From positions 148,090-212,089 of the forward strand of contig NZ_JBHYMS010000004.1 in NCBI RefSeq assembly GCF_042743185.1: a stretch of 64,000 bases of DNA, read 5' to 3'. Positions 44,824-53,930 of the stretch are shown one piece after another. How positions within the stretch are numbered: position 1 is the stretch's first letter; each line of letters opens with the position of its first letter. Source of the stretch: Inquilinus sp042743185. GTDB lineage: Bacteria; Pseudomonadota; Alphaproteobacteria; DSM-16000; Inquilinaceae. The notes beneath the pieces were generated by a model, which saw only the letters and a program-made list of their open reading frames with translations, was not told the origin of the DNA and searched no databases. The position numbers and the translations under genes are program-made.

Positions 44824-45639
44824 TCACATCAAATTTTGCTGTGCAGCCTGATAAACGGTTCTCACGACCGGCTGAAAACCGAGACGGCGGGCGAGGGAGC
44901 CGTCCATATGGATATACCAAGGATTCGCCAGCGGCTCGGCCGAAGGCTCGATCGATTCCCCCACCAATTCCACGAGTTCATAGATCGAAGTCGGCGCTTC
45001 ATCAGCGATATTGACGATGCGCCCGTCCATCGCGCCGGTCAGGGCCAGATTCATCGCGGTGGCGATATCGCGATGATGAACCATGCTCATCCTCTGAGCA
45101 GGGTGAAAGTTGACGTGGGCCACAAGCTTGGGAAGCGATTCGATATGGCCGTCCTTGTCGCCATAGACGAAGCCGAACCGTTGGATTGACCAATTCAATC
45201 CACTGTTCCGCAATTCGTTTTCGGCCGCCAGCTTGCTGGCCGGATAGTCAAGCTTCGGTGTGCACTCGTCATCCTCTCGACCAGGACGTGGCGTGTCCAT
45301 ATCATAAATGAGCCCTGTACTCGCCATGATGAAGCGGGCGCTCGGCGTATGCGCCTTCATCGCGGCGATGAGGTTGCGCGTACCTTCGAGGTTGCTCTTC
45401 CAGATGAGGTCGGTATCCGCCGTGCGGAAAACCGCTGCTAGATGAATGACCGCAGAGGCACCCTCCACGGCTGCCGGAAGCGATGCAGGGTCAAGCAGGT
45501 CGCCCTCGGCGGGCGTTATCCCGGAAGGAACCTCTTTGCCCGGTCGGACGAGCGCGCGACAACCAATCCCCGCTTCCATAAGGCGCGGAAGAAGACGGGC
45601 TCCGACGAGCCCGGTTGCACCAGTGACCAGGACTGTCAC
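44824..45639 (-). CDS. NAD-dependent epimerase/dehydratase-type SDR
   Basis: A 271-residue extended SDR. The cofactor motif is VLVTGATGLVGARLLPRLME, followed by AEGDLLDPASL and VIHLAAVFRTAD. The catalytic YxxxK is DYPASKLAAENELR and the Ser/Thr is in IMASTGLIYD. Substrate cannot be assigned. Its start overlaps the MarR gene stop, so the MarR protein is translated with it and probably represses both. Confidence 0.87.
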   Translation of the reverse strand: MTVLVTGATGLVGARLLPRLMEAGIGCRALVRPGKEVPSGITPAEGDLLDPASLPAAVEGASAVIHLAAVFRTADTDLIWKSNLEGTRNLIAAMKAHTPSARFIMASTGLIYDMDTPRPGREDDECTPKLDYPASKLAAENELRNSGLNWSIQRFGFVYGDKDGHIESLPKLVAHVNFHPAQRMSMVHHRDIATAMNLALTGAMDGRIVNIADEAPTSIYELVELVGESIEPSAEPLANPWYIHMDGSLARRLGFQPVVRTVYQAAQQNLM

Positions 45640-46100
45640 GGATACGTTTCCTTCTGTTGTAGAAGCTTTTCAAGCCGCTCTGTTGCTGTCTGAAGGACCC
45701 TGACCGCGGTCGCGATATCGGCGTCGTCGATGTCGTCGAACGCTGCTGAGCGAATGAAAGAAAGATCAGGCAACTCGCCCCAGAGCTTCGCGCCAGCGGC
45801 CGTGATGCGGAGAAGCTTCTGTCGCTGGTCAACTCGATCGGGCTCTTGCTCAACGAGACCCTTGCGCACGAGCGTCGCGACGATGCCGCTCATTGTCGCT
45901 CGTTCGATCGCAAGCAGCCGCACGAGATCTCGCTGCATCGTCGGCCCGACATGCGTGAGCTGGTAGAGCACGTACCACTGCACGGAGCCGAGATCATAGG
46001 GGCGGAGGACAGAATCCATTACCGCCCGTCCGGCGAAGTAACACCGCTTTGCCCATGCTCCGACGAGGTCACGACTTGAGCCTTTCCGCTCTTCGACCAA
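45636..46100 (-). CDS. MarR-family regulator with TTG start
   Basis: A 154-residue winged-helix regulator (TMQRDLVRLLAIERATMSGI, then VATLVRKGLVEQEPDRVDQRQ). I choose TTG at 46100 because GGAGGG lies seven bases before it. An upstream TTG at 46115 has no ribosome site, and the first ATG would delete helix 1. It leads the operon with the epimerase-type gene. The repeated TAGCTA sequence 22 bases upstream is probably its own operator. Confidence 0.83.
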   Translation of the reverse strand: MVEERKGSSRDLVGAWAKRCYFAGRAVMDSVLRPYDLGSVQWYVLYQLTHVGPTMQRDLVRLLAIERATMSGIVATLVRKGLVEQEPDRVDQRQKLLRITAAGAKLWGELPDLSFIRSAAFDDIDDADIATAVRVLQTATERLEKLLQQKETYP

Positions 46101-46641
46101 CGACGCGCCCTCCAATGTCGCTAGCTACCTAGCTAATATGTATGGTACCGAACGAATATCAAGGGTCGGTTGCGTTTTGCCCGCGCATTTGATGGAAGAG
46201 GAACTCAACGACGGCAGTTGGCTGAAGGCCGGTTCCCTGCCCTCGGCACCTGACTCTTCACGAATTTCTGCAAGAACTGACTGACCCAGCAACCTTCCAG
46301 CTCAACTGGAGGAACAGACAGGAAATTTGCGCCTTCTCTGGCATCCGCGGTCGTGCGCTTGGCTCGTAGCTTCACAGCGCAATGCCGCAGAAACGGTTCG
46401 AATCGGCTCCAACGTCGCACTTTCTCGTGCGAACTGAGCACCATCGGGCTGAGCCTTTCGGTTCCTATTTCGATGATTCCCCGCCAACCACACGAGTGCA
46501 GGATCAGGCAAGTTTTTTGCGAGTTCAGGCATGGTGGTTTGCCGCGTCGTAGGCATCTTGGCGATGAGGGTGAAAAGCAGGGGCATCGGGACAATCATCG
46601 CCCGAAGTCTCGCTGAACCGCCGAGAACGCAAGGATCATCG
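46101..46641. other. Intergenic region without a supported gene
   Basis: About 540 bases of clearly less GC-rich DNA between the MarR gene and an SDR gene. Besides the operator at 46122 I see no ORF with a ribosome-binding site or protein motif. Open stretches here have no consistent codon bias. It may be a degraded gene. Confidence 0.4.
46122..46135. promoter_or_regulatory. Candidate MarR operator
   Basis: TAGCTACCTAGCTA forms a nearly perfect palindrome with TAGCTA arms, just upstream of the MarR start. The neighbouring TAATATGTATGG may be part of the promoter. Palindromes of this kind over their own promoter are common for MarR repressors. Confidence 0.5.
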
Positions 46642-47547
46642 ATGACGAAGTGGACGACCGAGAACATTCCATCGCAACGCGGCCGCTCGGCGGTCGTCAC
46701 CGGCACCGGCGGGCTGGGTTTCGAGACTTCACTGGCCCTGGCCCGCGCCGGCGCAAGCGTTGTGATCGCCGGGCGCAACCCTCAGAAGGGCGCTGAAGCC
46801 GTCGGAGCCATCAAGCAAGTTGTGCCTGGCGCGGAAGTGCGGTTCGGCAAGGTGGACTTAGCGAACCTCGCGTCGATCGCCGAATTCGCCGCGCAGCTGC
46901 AAGACAGCCTCGACCTCTTGATCAACAATGCGGGGGTCATGACGCCGCCGGAGCGGCGCGCGACCAGCGACGGTTTCGAGCTGCAATTCGGCACGAACTA
47001 TCTTGGCCATTTCGCCCTCACCGCGCAGCTGCTACCGCTGCTGAAGAAGGGACGAAAGCCGCGCGTCGTGACCCTCGGCAGCGTGGCGGCGCGGAGCGGA
47101 GCGATCAACTTCGACGACCTGCAAGCCGAGCACGATTACAAACCGATGCAGGTCTACAGCCAGTCGAAACTGGCCTGCATCATGTTCGCCTTCGAGTTGA
47201 GCCGGCGCAGCAAGGCGGCCGGATGGGGCGTGGAAAGCCTGGCTGCGCATCCCGGCATCACACGCACCGATCTGATTCCGAACGGAGCGGGCCGGTCGAG
47301 CGTAGCCGGGATGGCACGACGCTACCTATGGTTCCTGTTCCAGCCCGCATGGCAAGGCGCCTTGCCCACGCTCCTTGCGGCGACCGACCCGGCAGCGCGG
47401 GACGGCGCCTATTATGGGCCTGACAGGCTGGGCGGGACGCGCGGCTATCCGGCCGAGGAGAAGCCCCCCGAGCAGGCGTTGGATACCGCCGCGGCGGCCC
47501 GCCTCTGGGAGACGTCCCGACACCTGACCGACGTGACGTTCGTCTGA
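46642..47547 (+). CDS. Short-chain dehydrogenase (retinol-dehydrogenase-like)
   Basis: A 301-residue SDR. The cofactor loop is AVVTGTGGLGFETSLALARAG, the NAG motif is LLINNAGVMTPPER, FQLGTNYLGHF-like text appears as LQFGTNYLGHFALTAQLL, and the catalytic pair is YSQSKLACIMF. The C-terminal RTDLIPNG and PAARDGAYYGPDRLGGTRG are typical of light-dependent-protochlorophyllide/retinol-type SDRs. AAGGA precedes the ATG at 46642. It is followed 36 bases later by a two-component system. Confidence 0.87.
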   Translation: MTKWTTENIPSQRGRSAVVTGTGGLGFETSLALARAGASVVIAGRNPQKGAEAVGAIKQVVPGAEVRFGKVDLANLASIAEFAAQLQDSLDLLINNAGVMTPPERRATSDGFELQFGTNYLGHFALTAQLLPLLKKGRKPRVVTLGSVAARSGAINFDDLQAEHDYKPMQVYSQSKLACIMFAFELSRRSKAAGWGVESLAAHPGITRTDLIPNGAGRSSVAGMARRYLWFLFQPAWQGALPTLLAATDPAARDGAYYGPDRLGGTRGYPAEEKPPEQALDTAAAARLWETSRHLTDVTFV

Positions 47548-47583
47548 GACGAGGGCCGGTCGGGATATGAAAAAGGGATTGGG

Positions 47584-48291
47584 ATGGGCGAGGCGACCAG
47601 CATTCTCGTCGTCGATGACGATCCCGGCATCCGCGATCTGATCGCCGAGAGCCTGGGCGCGCACGGCTTTCAGGTCTTCACCGCGCCGGACGCGCGCGCC
47701 ATGGAGCGCGCCCTCGGGGAACGCCGCATCGACTTGGTCATCCTCGACGTCCTCATGCCGGGGGAGAACGGGATATCGGCCTGCCGCCGCCTGACGGAGA
47801 CCCATCGGCAGCCCGTGATCATGCTGAGCGCGATGGACAAGCCGTCGGACCGGGTCGCCGGCCTGGACGGCGGCGCCGACTACTATCTGGGCAAACCCTG
47901 CAACCCGCGGGAGCTGCTGGCTGTCGTGCGGGCGACCCTGCGGCGAAGCGCCACCAGCGACGGCGCGGAGCCCGCGCCGCTGCGCATCGGCTTCTGCGGC
48001 TGGATTATCGACTTCGCGGCGCATGAGCTGCGGGACCCCGCCGACGTCCTGGTTCACCTGACCGACGGCGAGTTCGCGGTGCTCCGCGTCTTCGTCGAGC
48101 GCCCGCGGCGGGTGCTGACCCGCGAGCAGCTGCTCAACGCCGCCCGCGGCCCGGATTCGGAGTCCTTCGATCGTGCGGTGGATGTCCAGGTCAGCCGCCT
48201 GCGCCGCAAGCTCAGGGCCCTGGACGGCGAGCTGATCCGCACGGTCCGCAACGAGGGGTACATGTTCGTGCCGGCCACGCAGAAGCTGTGA
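47584..48291 (+). CDS. OmpR-family response regulator
   Basis: A 235-residue regulator. The receiver domain has ILVVDDDPGIRDLI, the phospho-acceptor Asp in LVILDVLMPGENG (about 54) and the Lys in YYLGKPCNPRELL. The C-terminal winged helix ends with VDVQVSRLRRKLRALDGELI. It is 12 bases upstream of its kinase. Confidence 0.9.
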   Translation: MGEATSILVVDDDPGIRDLIAESLGAHGFQVFTAPDARAMERALGERRIDLVILDVLMPGENGISACRRLTETHRQPVIMLSAMDKPSDRVAGLDGGADYYLGKPCNPRELLAVVRATLRRSATSDGAEPAPLRIGFCGWIIDFAAHELRDPADVLVHLTDGEFAVLRVFVERPRRVLTREQLLNAARGPDSESFDRAVDVQVSRLRRKLRALDGELIRTVRNEGYMFVPATQKL

Positions 48292-48303
48292 GGACGGGTG
48301 CCG

Positions 48304-49380
48304 ATGGTCTTCCGCCGCCTCCCTCTGGGCATCCAGATCTTCGGGCTTCTGGTCGCGAGCCTGCTGGTCATCCAGGTTCTGAACCTGGCGGTCCTGCTGG
48401 TGTTCCCGCCGACGCCGGGTTCCGTCTTCACAGTGTCCGACATCAGGGGCGCCCTGATCGACGATAGGCGCGGGCGGCGGCTCGAGGACGGGAGCTGGCG
48501 GGCGGTCGGCCCGGTCGACTCCCTGATGGCCCTCTGGAAGGACCGCGCCGTCATCTGGCTTCTGGGCACGGTGTTGCCGTCGATCCCGCTGGCCTATCTG
48601 CTGGCGTCCTGGGTCTCCGCCCCTCTCCGCCGGTTCGGCGCGGCGGCGGAGCGGTTGGGCCGCAACCTGCGCGAGCCGCCCCTCTGCCTCGACGGCCCGG
48701 CCGAGATCGCGGGGGCGGCGAAGGCATTCAACGAGATGGCGTCGCGGCTGAGCCGGTTCGTCGACGACCGCGTCGCCCTGATGGGCGCCGTCGCCCATGA
48801 TCTCCGCACGCCGCTGACCCGCCTGTCCTTCCGCCTGGAAACCGTCGCCGAGGATGTCAGGGCGAAGGCCGAGGGCGATATCGGGGAGATGCGGGCGATG
48901 CTGACCGCGCTTCTCTCCTTCGTGCAGACCATGCGGAACGACCGGCCCCGGCAGCGCCAGGAGCTGCGATCGCTGATCACCAGCATAGCCGATGAGCAGG
49001 CCGATATGGGCCGCAACGTCGTGGTGGAGGACGGCCCGGAGATCGTGCTGGTCGGCGACCATCTCGGGCTGCGCAGCCTGTTCACCAACCTGATCGACAA
49101 TGCGGTGACCTATGGCGGCGGCGCCTGCATCCGGCTGCGGAAGCAGGGCCGGGAAGCGATCGTGGAGATCGACGACGACGGCCCCGGCCTGCCGCAGGAG
49201 GAGCTGGAGTGGGTGTTCGAGCCGTTCTACCGGTCCGAGGCCTCCCGCAGCCGTGGGACGGGCGGCATAGGCCTCGGGCTGGCCCTGGTGCGGTCGGTGG
49301 CGGTGGCCCATGGCGGGCGCGCCCTGCTCGAGAACCTGGCCGGCCGGGGGGTGCGCGCACGCGTCCATCTTCCCGTCTAG
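48304..49380 (+). CDS. Sensor histidine kinase
   Basis: A 358-residue kinase with two membrane helices (about 9-33 and 80-102) and only a short periplasmic loop of about 45 residues. A HAMP segment (ASWVSAPLRRFGAAAERLG) precedes the H-box VAHDLRTPLTRLSFRLE, N-box NLIDNAVTYGG and G-boxes DDDGPGLPQEE and GIGLGLALV. AGGA at 48291 is well spaced for ATG 48304, not for the GTG at 48298. The small sensor loop suggests sensing in or near the membrane. Confidence 0.9.
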   Translation: MVFRRLPLGIQIFGLLVASLLVIQVLNLAVLLVFPPTPGSVFTVSDIRGALIDDRRGRRLEDGSWRAVGPVDSLMALWKDRAVIWLLGTVLPSIPLAYLLASWVSAPLRRFGAAAERLGRNLREPPLCLDGPAEIAGAAKAFNEMASRLSRFVDDRVALMGAVAHDLRTPLTRLSFRLETVAEDVRAKAEGDIGEMRAMLTALLSFVQTMRNDRPRQRQELRSLITSIADEQADMGRNVVVEDGPEIVLVGDHLGLRSLFTNLIDNAVTYGGGACIRLRKQGREAIVEIDDDGPGLPQEELEWVFEPFYRSEASRSRGTGGIGLGLALVRSVAVAHGGRALLENLAGRGVRARVHLPV

Positions 49381-49416
49381 GGATGGCCGCGCCGGGGCCG
49401 CCCGCCTCGGCGACGG

Positions 49417-50013
49417 CTACGGACCAATCAAGGACCGCAGCCGGGTCGCCGCGGGCGCCCGGGTCAAGCGATAGAGGGTGAAGGGAATGTCATCCGCGTC
49501 GGTGGCGTCCACCCGGCAGGCCTCGATGCGGAGTCGGTCGAGCAGATCGCTCTGCACCGGGCAGCACGGGGCGGAGGTGACCTGGTAGAAGGCACCCCCG
49601 TCCCGGATCTGCCCGAACGCCGCGTTCAGCGTGACCAGGGCCTCTCCGATCGGCAGGTGCCGCAGGGGCAGGGTGGATACGATCGCTCCGGCCTGCTGCC
49701 TGCCGAAAGGGGATGCCGAGCCCAGCGCGGCGGCATTGGACCAGAGGATCCTGGCCTCGGGGTATCGCTGCTGGAGCGTGACCGAGAGTTCGGACCCGTG
49801 CTCCACCAGGGCGACCTGCGCCGGCGGGATGCCGTTGCGGATGATGGTGTGGGCGAAGCTGACGGCGCCTGCTCCGAGAACGATGACCGGGGCGTCCGCC
49901 GTCGTGATCTGGCGCGCCATCATGCCCGCCAGCGCCCAGTCCGACCGAACGGCAGGCCCGATCGGGTGCGCGTTGGAGAGCGACCGGCGAAGCAGCTCGG
50001 GTGTATCGGCCAT
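49417..50013 (-). CDS. Degenerate PmtA-like methyltransferase homologue
   Basis: A 198-residue protein aligned by eye with the PmtA-like gene at 41498-42280: both share a helical N-terminus, VALVEHGSELSVTLQQRYPE (compare IEFGSEFAAALHVRYP), IVSTLPLRHLPIGEAL and YQVTSAPCCPVQSDLLDRL. The SAM loop, LGxGTGxxT in active members, is VIVLGAGAVSFAHTI, so the Gly-rich motif is damaged. It may be inactive or bind a different ligand. It is convergent to the two-component system. Confidence 0.7.
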   Translation of the reverse strand: MADTPELLRRSLSNAHPIGPAVRSDWALAGMMARQITTADAPVIVLGAGAVSFAHTIIRNGIPPAQVALVEHGSELSVTLQQRYPEARILWSNAAALGSASPFGRQQAGAIVSTLPLRHLPIGEALVTLNAAFGQIRDGGAFYQVTSAPCCPVQSDLLDRLRIEACRVDATDADDIPFTLYRLTRAPAATRLRSLIGP

Positions 50014-50272
50014 GAGCGGTCGGCTCCGTGTCTTCCGATGAGGGACGGGTGCTTGCTCGCGCGATTGTGTTTCCGTCGGATTTCCGCCCGGGGCGCCGGG
50101 ACCGCGGGTCATGGGGGCGGCCCCGTCAAGCGCGGTGCCCCGGAAACACCGGGGAAACAACCGGCTCCTATCAGGCAACGACTCGCGATCGGCGTGGGGC
50201 TCTCGCAGGGAGAGCGGCTCCGGATCTGCCGGCGCGGCATCCCGTTTTCAGCGATCACGTGGAGCATGTTGG
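50014..50272. promoter_or_regulatory. Divergent control region
   Basis: About 260 bases between divergent methyltransferase-type genes. CCCCGG AAACA CCGGGG at 50138-50154 is a six-pair hairpin. I see no clear promoter hexamers and no gene. Confidence 0.3.
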
Positions 50273-51811
50273 ATGAGCTGGTCGTACGGCTACGTCACCG
50301 ACCTCGGTTACACGCATGGCTATTATCGGGAGCTCAGCCCCTCGATCCTGCGCTTCGCCTGCCTGTGCGGGAACGTCGAGCCGCAGCTGAGCGACCATCC
50401 GGCCTATCTGGAGCTGGGATTCGGGCAAGGCGTGCCCATCGCCATCCATGCGGCGGCCACCGACGGCAGCTTCTGGGGAACCGACTTCAACCCGGAGCAT
50501 GCGGTCCATGCGCGCGAACTGGCCGCGGCCTCGGGCGCCGACCTCCGCCTGTTCGACCAGTCCTTCGAGGAGCTCTCGGCGCGCGCCGACCTGCCGGACT
50601 TCGACATCATCGCGCTGCACGGCATCTGGAGCTGGATCTCGGAGAGCAACCGGAAGCGGGTGACCGAGATCATCCGGCGGCGCCTGCGGCCCGGCGGCAT
50701 CGCCTATATCAGCTACAACTGCCTCCCGGGCTGGGCGCCGGCGATCCCGCTCCGCCAGCTCCTGACCATGTATGGCGACTACGGCGGCATGCCGTTGGCC
50801 GGCGCACGGTCGATGATCGAGGGGGCTCTGGCCTTCTCCGACAGCCTGATCAAGACCAAGCCGATCTATTTCCACGAGAACCCCGCCGCCGTGCATCACT
50901 TCGAACGCATGGCCAACAGCAGCCGCAACTACATCGCCCATGAGTACCTGAACGCGGATTGGCATATCCCGAGCTTTGCCGAGATGATCCGCAGCCTGGA
51001 AGAGGCGAAGGTGACCTTCGTGGGCTCCGCCCGGCTCCTCAGCCGGATCGACGGCTTGCACCTGACGGAAGAGGGGCGGAAGCTGCTGGCGACCATCGAG
51101 CATCCGGTCTTCCGCGAGACGGTCCGGGACTACCTGGTGAACCAGCGCTTCCGCTGCGACGTGTTCGTCAAAGGCCCCAGGCCGATGGCCGGGGCGAGAC
51201 AGCGCGAGGCATGGCACGCGCAACGCTTCGTGCTGACCGCGTGTCGCGAGGACATCCCGAAGAAGGTCGCCGGCGCCCGGGGCGAAGCGGAGCTGCCGCA
51301 GAAGATCTATCCGCCGATCATCGACGCGCTGTCAGAGGACGGCTACGCGCCGAAGGGCATCGACGACCTCATGAAGACTCTCGTGCTCCGCGGAATGAAG
51401 GTCAGCGAGATCATCGAGGCGCTGGTCGTCCTTGTCGGCGCCGGTTTCGCCGCGCCGGCGCAGACGGTCACCGACGATGTCGCCCAGCGATGCCGGGCCT
51501 TCAACCAGTACGTGCGGCGACGGGCCCTGATGGACTCCGATCTCAACCATATGGCGTCTCCCGTCACCGGCGGGGGAATCGCGGTGCCGCACATCCAGCA
51601 GATCTTCATGCTGGGGCTGGAGCAGGGCAGGACGAGCGTCCACGATCTCGCCGGCTTCATGTGGGAGTTCCTCGACGGCGTCGGCGAGCGGCTGATCCGG
51701 GACGGCAAGCGCGTGGAGTCGAAGGAGGAGCACCTCAAGGAGTTCACGCCCGCGGCGCGGGCGTTCCTCGACAGAGGGCATGCGCTGCTGCGTGCGCTGC
51801 AGGTGGTGTAG
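50273..51811 (+). CDS. Class I SAM methyltransferase with regulatory domain
   Basis: A 512-residue protein. Residues about 40-180 are a Rossmann methyltransferase domain: YLELGFGQGVPIAIHAAA (SAM loop), FWGTDFNPEHAVHARELA, FDIIALHGIWSWISESNR and AYISYNCLPGWAPAIPLRQL. The second half (from about 215) matches the methyltransferase regulatory domain family often found with it (IAHEYLNADWHIPSFAEMIR, then VKGPRPM). The substrate of this family is unknown; members occur near surface-polysaccharide and type IV secretion genes. GGAG eight bases before ATG 50273 supports the start. Confidence 0.82.
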   Translation: MSWSYGYVTDLGYTHGYYRELSPSILRFACLCGNVEPQLSDHPAYLELGFGQGVPIAIHAAATDGSFWGTDFNPEHAVHARELAAASGADLRLFDQSFEELSARADLPDFDIIALHGIWSWISESNRKRVTEIIRRRLRPGGIAYISYNCLPGWAPAIPLRQLLTMYGDYGGMPLAGARSMIEGALAFSDSLIKTKPIYFHENPAAVHHFERMANSSRNYIAHEYLNADWHIPSFAEMIRSLEEAKVTFVGSARLLSRIDGLHLTEEGRKLLATIEHPVFRETVRDYLVNQRFRCDVFVKGPRPMAGARQREAWHAQRFVLTACREDIPKKVAGARGEAELPQKIYPPIIDALSEDGYAPKGIDDLMKTLVLRGMKVSEIIEALVVLVGAGFAAPAQTVTDDVAQRCRAFNQYVRRRALMDSDLNHMASPVTGGGIAVPHIQQIFMLGLEQGRTSVHDLAGFMWEFLDGVGERLIRDGKRVESKEEHLKEFTPAARAFLDRGHALLRALQVV

Positions 51812-52004
51812 CGGGACGGGGCAGCACGCCGGTCGTGAGGTGCTCGGCCGTATCGAATGGCGACGCAGTGGCCGTCCTGCTCGAGCCGCGCCCTGCGCGT
51901 GCCGAGCACTCATCCCCTGGACGCCGTCCCTCGAAAGGCAGTTTGGCCGCCACGTCTCCGGCGTGGCTCGGGATGACAGCGGGACCGACTTGGGGCTCCG
52001 CGGG
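51812..52004. other. Intergenic region with inverted repeat
   Basis: GAGGTGCTCGGC near 51838 and GCCGAGCACTC near 51900 are inverted repeats about 50 bases apart, which could serve as a terminator-like structure for the two convergent genes. No gene is seen. Confidence 0.35.
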
Positions 52005-52748
52005 TCAGCTCGACTTCGCCCAGATCACGGCGTCGGTCCCGGCGGGGATCCGCATTGGGCTCGACGGATCGTTCACCGCGCGCCACACCGCTTCGGCCAC
52101 GTCCGGCGCGTGGGTGATCGGCCCCGGCTCGGCGAAGCTCGCGAAGAGGCCCTTCACGAGGTCGGCATAGGCCTCGTGGTCGAGGCCCAGCATGCGGGAA
52201 TGCGCGTTGTCGGCGAAACGGGTCTCGGGCGAACGCCCCGGCAGCACCAGGCGCGCGCGCACGCCGAACTGCTCGAGTTCCAGCGCCATCGACTCGGTGA
52301 ACGCGTTCACCGCCGCCTTGCTCGCGGTGTACGCGGCGATCAGGGGGATCGATTTCAAGGTCACGCTCGACGTGACGTTCACGATGACGCCGGCCCTGCG
52401 CTGCCTGAACTGCGGCAGCACAGCCTGGGTCAAAGCCATCGTGCCGAAGGTGTTGGTCTCGAAGACCTCGCGCACCGTCGCCATCGGGGTGGCCTCGAAG
52501 GGCGACGCCGCGCCGCAGCCCGCGTTGTTGACGAGAGCGTCTATCGGCCCCGCAGCCGCGACGGCGTGGCGGATGCTCTCGGGATCGGTGACGTCGAGCG
52601 CCAGCACGCGCAGATGCTTGGATCGCGGCAGCACGTCTTCGCGCGGCGTGCGCATCGTGGCGACGACCTGCCAGTCGCGATCATGAAAGTATCTGGCGAT
52701 CTCAAGTCCGAAGCCGGACGAGCACCCGGTGATCAGGATGGTTTTCAT
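52005..52748 (-). CDS. Short-chain dehydrogenase/reductase
   Basis: A 247-residue classical SDR: TILITGCSSGFGLEIARYFH, ALVNNAGCGAASPFEA, catalytic NVTSSVTLKSIPLIAAYTASK and a C-terminal DAVIWAKSS. The Ser in TSSVTL and YTASK pair are intact. The start at 52748 is the first Met before the cofactor motif. It is divergent from an AraC gene 97 bases away. Confidence 0.9.
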   Translation of the reverse strand: MKTILITGCSSGFGLEIARYFHDRDWQVVATMRTPREDVLPRSKHLRVLALDVTDPESIRHAVAAAGPIDALVNNAGCGAASPFEATPMATVREVFETNTFGTMALTQAVLPQFRQRRAGVIVNVTSSVTLKSIPLIAAYTASKAAVNAFTESMALELEQFGVRARLVLPGRSPETRFADNAHSRMLGLDHEAYADLVKGLFASFAEPGPITHAPDVAEAVWRAVNDPSSPMRIPAGTDAVIWAKSS

Positions 52749-52845
52749 GGGGCTTTTGAAGATGGTTGTCGTGCCAGGACGATAGGTCGTCGCAACAGGA
52801 CCTTCTATAATCGAAAGTCCAAGGTTCGTTTGCAGGAGTCCGGAT

Positions 52846-53805
52846 ATGGTCGATCCGCTCGCGGAGGTCGTCACGCTCCTCCAGCCGGGCGCCCGGTTCT
52901 CGAAGGCCGTTGTCGGCGCCGGCTCGTGGCAGATCCGCCGCTCGGATGCCGGAGCGCCTTTCTACTGCCTGGTCCTCGAGGGCGGGTGCCGTCTTGCGCT
53001 CGACGGGCGCGAGCCCATCGAACTCCGCTCGGGCGACTTCATCTTGATCCCTGCGGCATACGGCGTCGGAATGTCCAGCATGGCGCCTCGCTCGGGGGAC
53101 GCCCCCGAGGCGCTGCCCGTCGCGCTGGCCACCGGCGAATTCAGGATCGGCGACCAGGACGGCCCGACCGACCTGCGGATGCTGGTGGGCCACTGCAGCT
53201 TCGGCTCCCCCGATGCCGGCTTGCTGGTGTCGCTGCTTCCCCAACTCGTGCATGTGCGCGGCGAGCCGCGACTCGCCACACTCGTGCAGCTCGTGAGAGA
53301 CGAGTTCCGCGAACGGCGTCCGGCGCGCGAGGTCATCCTCGCCCGTCTCATCGAGGTCCTCCTCATCGAAGCGCTCCGCTCGACGGCGGGGACCGCAGCG
53401 TCGCCCGGCCTCGTGCGCGGGCTCGCCGACGAGCGCCTTGCCGTCGCGATACGACGGATGCATGAGAGCCCGACCAGGGCGTGGACGGTTGCACAGTTGG
53501 CGAAGCAGGCCGCGCTCTCTCGTTCAGCGTTCTTCGAACGGTTCAGGCGCGCGGTCGGGCTCGCGCCGATGGAGTATCTGCTCGCTTGGCGCATGGCTTT
53601 GGCAAAGAACATGCTCCGGCAGAACGAGGGCGGCGTCGCCGAAATCGCGGAACGCGTCGGCTACGGCTCCGCGAGCGCGTTCAGCGTCGCATTCAACCGC
53701 TATGTCGGACTGCCGCCGGCGCGGTATGCGCGCGAGCAGACGGAATCCGTGACGCTTGCCGCCTCGACGCTCCGCGGCAGCCACGCCGGCCGCCCGGAGC
53801 CGTGA
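52846..53805 (+). CDS. AraC-family regulator with cupin domain
   Basis: A 319-residue regulator. The N-terminal half is a cupin ligand domain (YCLVLEGGCRLALDGREP). The C-terminal HTH pair is RAWTVAQLAKQAALSRSAFF and GVAEIAERVGYGSASAFSVAF. It is divergent from the SDR gene at 52005, the usual arrangement for this regulator class and its target. Confidence 0.88.
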   Translation: MVDPLAEVVTLLQPGARFSKAVVGAGSWQIRRSDAGAPFYCLVLEGGCRLALDGREPIELRSGDFILIPAAYGVGMSSMAPRSGDAPEALPVALATGEFRIGDQDGPTDLRMLVGHCSFGSPDAGLLVSLLPQLVHVRGEPRLATLVQLVRDEFRERRPAREVILARLIEVLLIEALRSTAGTAASPGLVRGLADERLAVAIRRMHESPTRAWTVAQLAKQAALSRSAFFERFRRAVGLAPMEYLLAWRMALAKNMLRQNEGGVAEIAERVGYGSASAFSVAFNRYVGLPPARYAREQTESVTLAASTLRGSHAGRPEP

Positions 53806-53930
53806 TCGTGTCTCCTCGCGCTTCGGCCTCGGGCCGATCCGCGATCCGATCGTCTCCGCATCCGCTTCCACCCGGACCGCGCCGGATGGTGTAGCGTCCG
53901 ATCCATCGGCCGATCATGGGGAGGCAGGGA

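Noticed and set aside
44697..45014. A frame beginning like a signal peptide (MFRRSLLAVLLGAALLMRAG) after the AraC gene
   Set aside because: The signal-like start is followed by text antisense to the epimerase-type gene and has no domain. At best it is the stump of a lost exported protein.
46205..46616. Open frames on both strands in the 46.1-46.6 kb gap
   Set aside because: No ribosome-binding sites, no domains and no coding-type third-position bias.
47326..49368. A 680-codon minus-strand open frame opposite the two-component genes
   Set aside because: The plus strand has complete response-regulator and kinase motifs; the antisense product has none and is rich in Arg, Gln and Ala.
51838..51912. 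Inverted repeat between convergent genes as a small RNA gene
   Set aside because: There is only a 12-base arm match and no promoter or T-run, so a structural or terminator role is the most that can be said.
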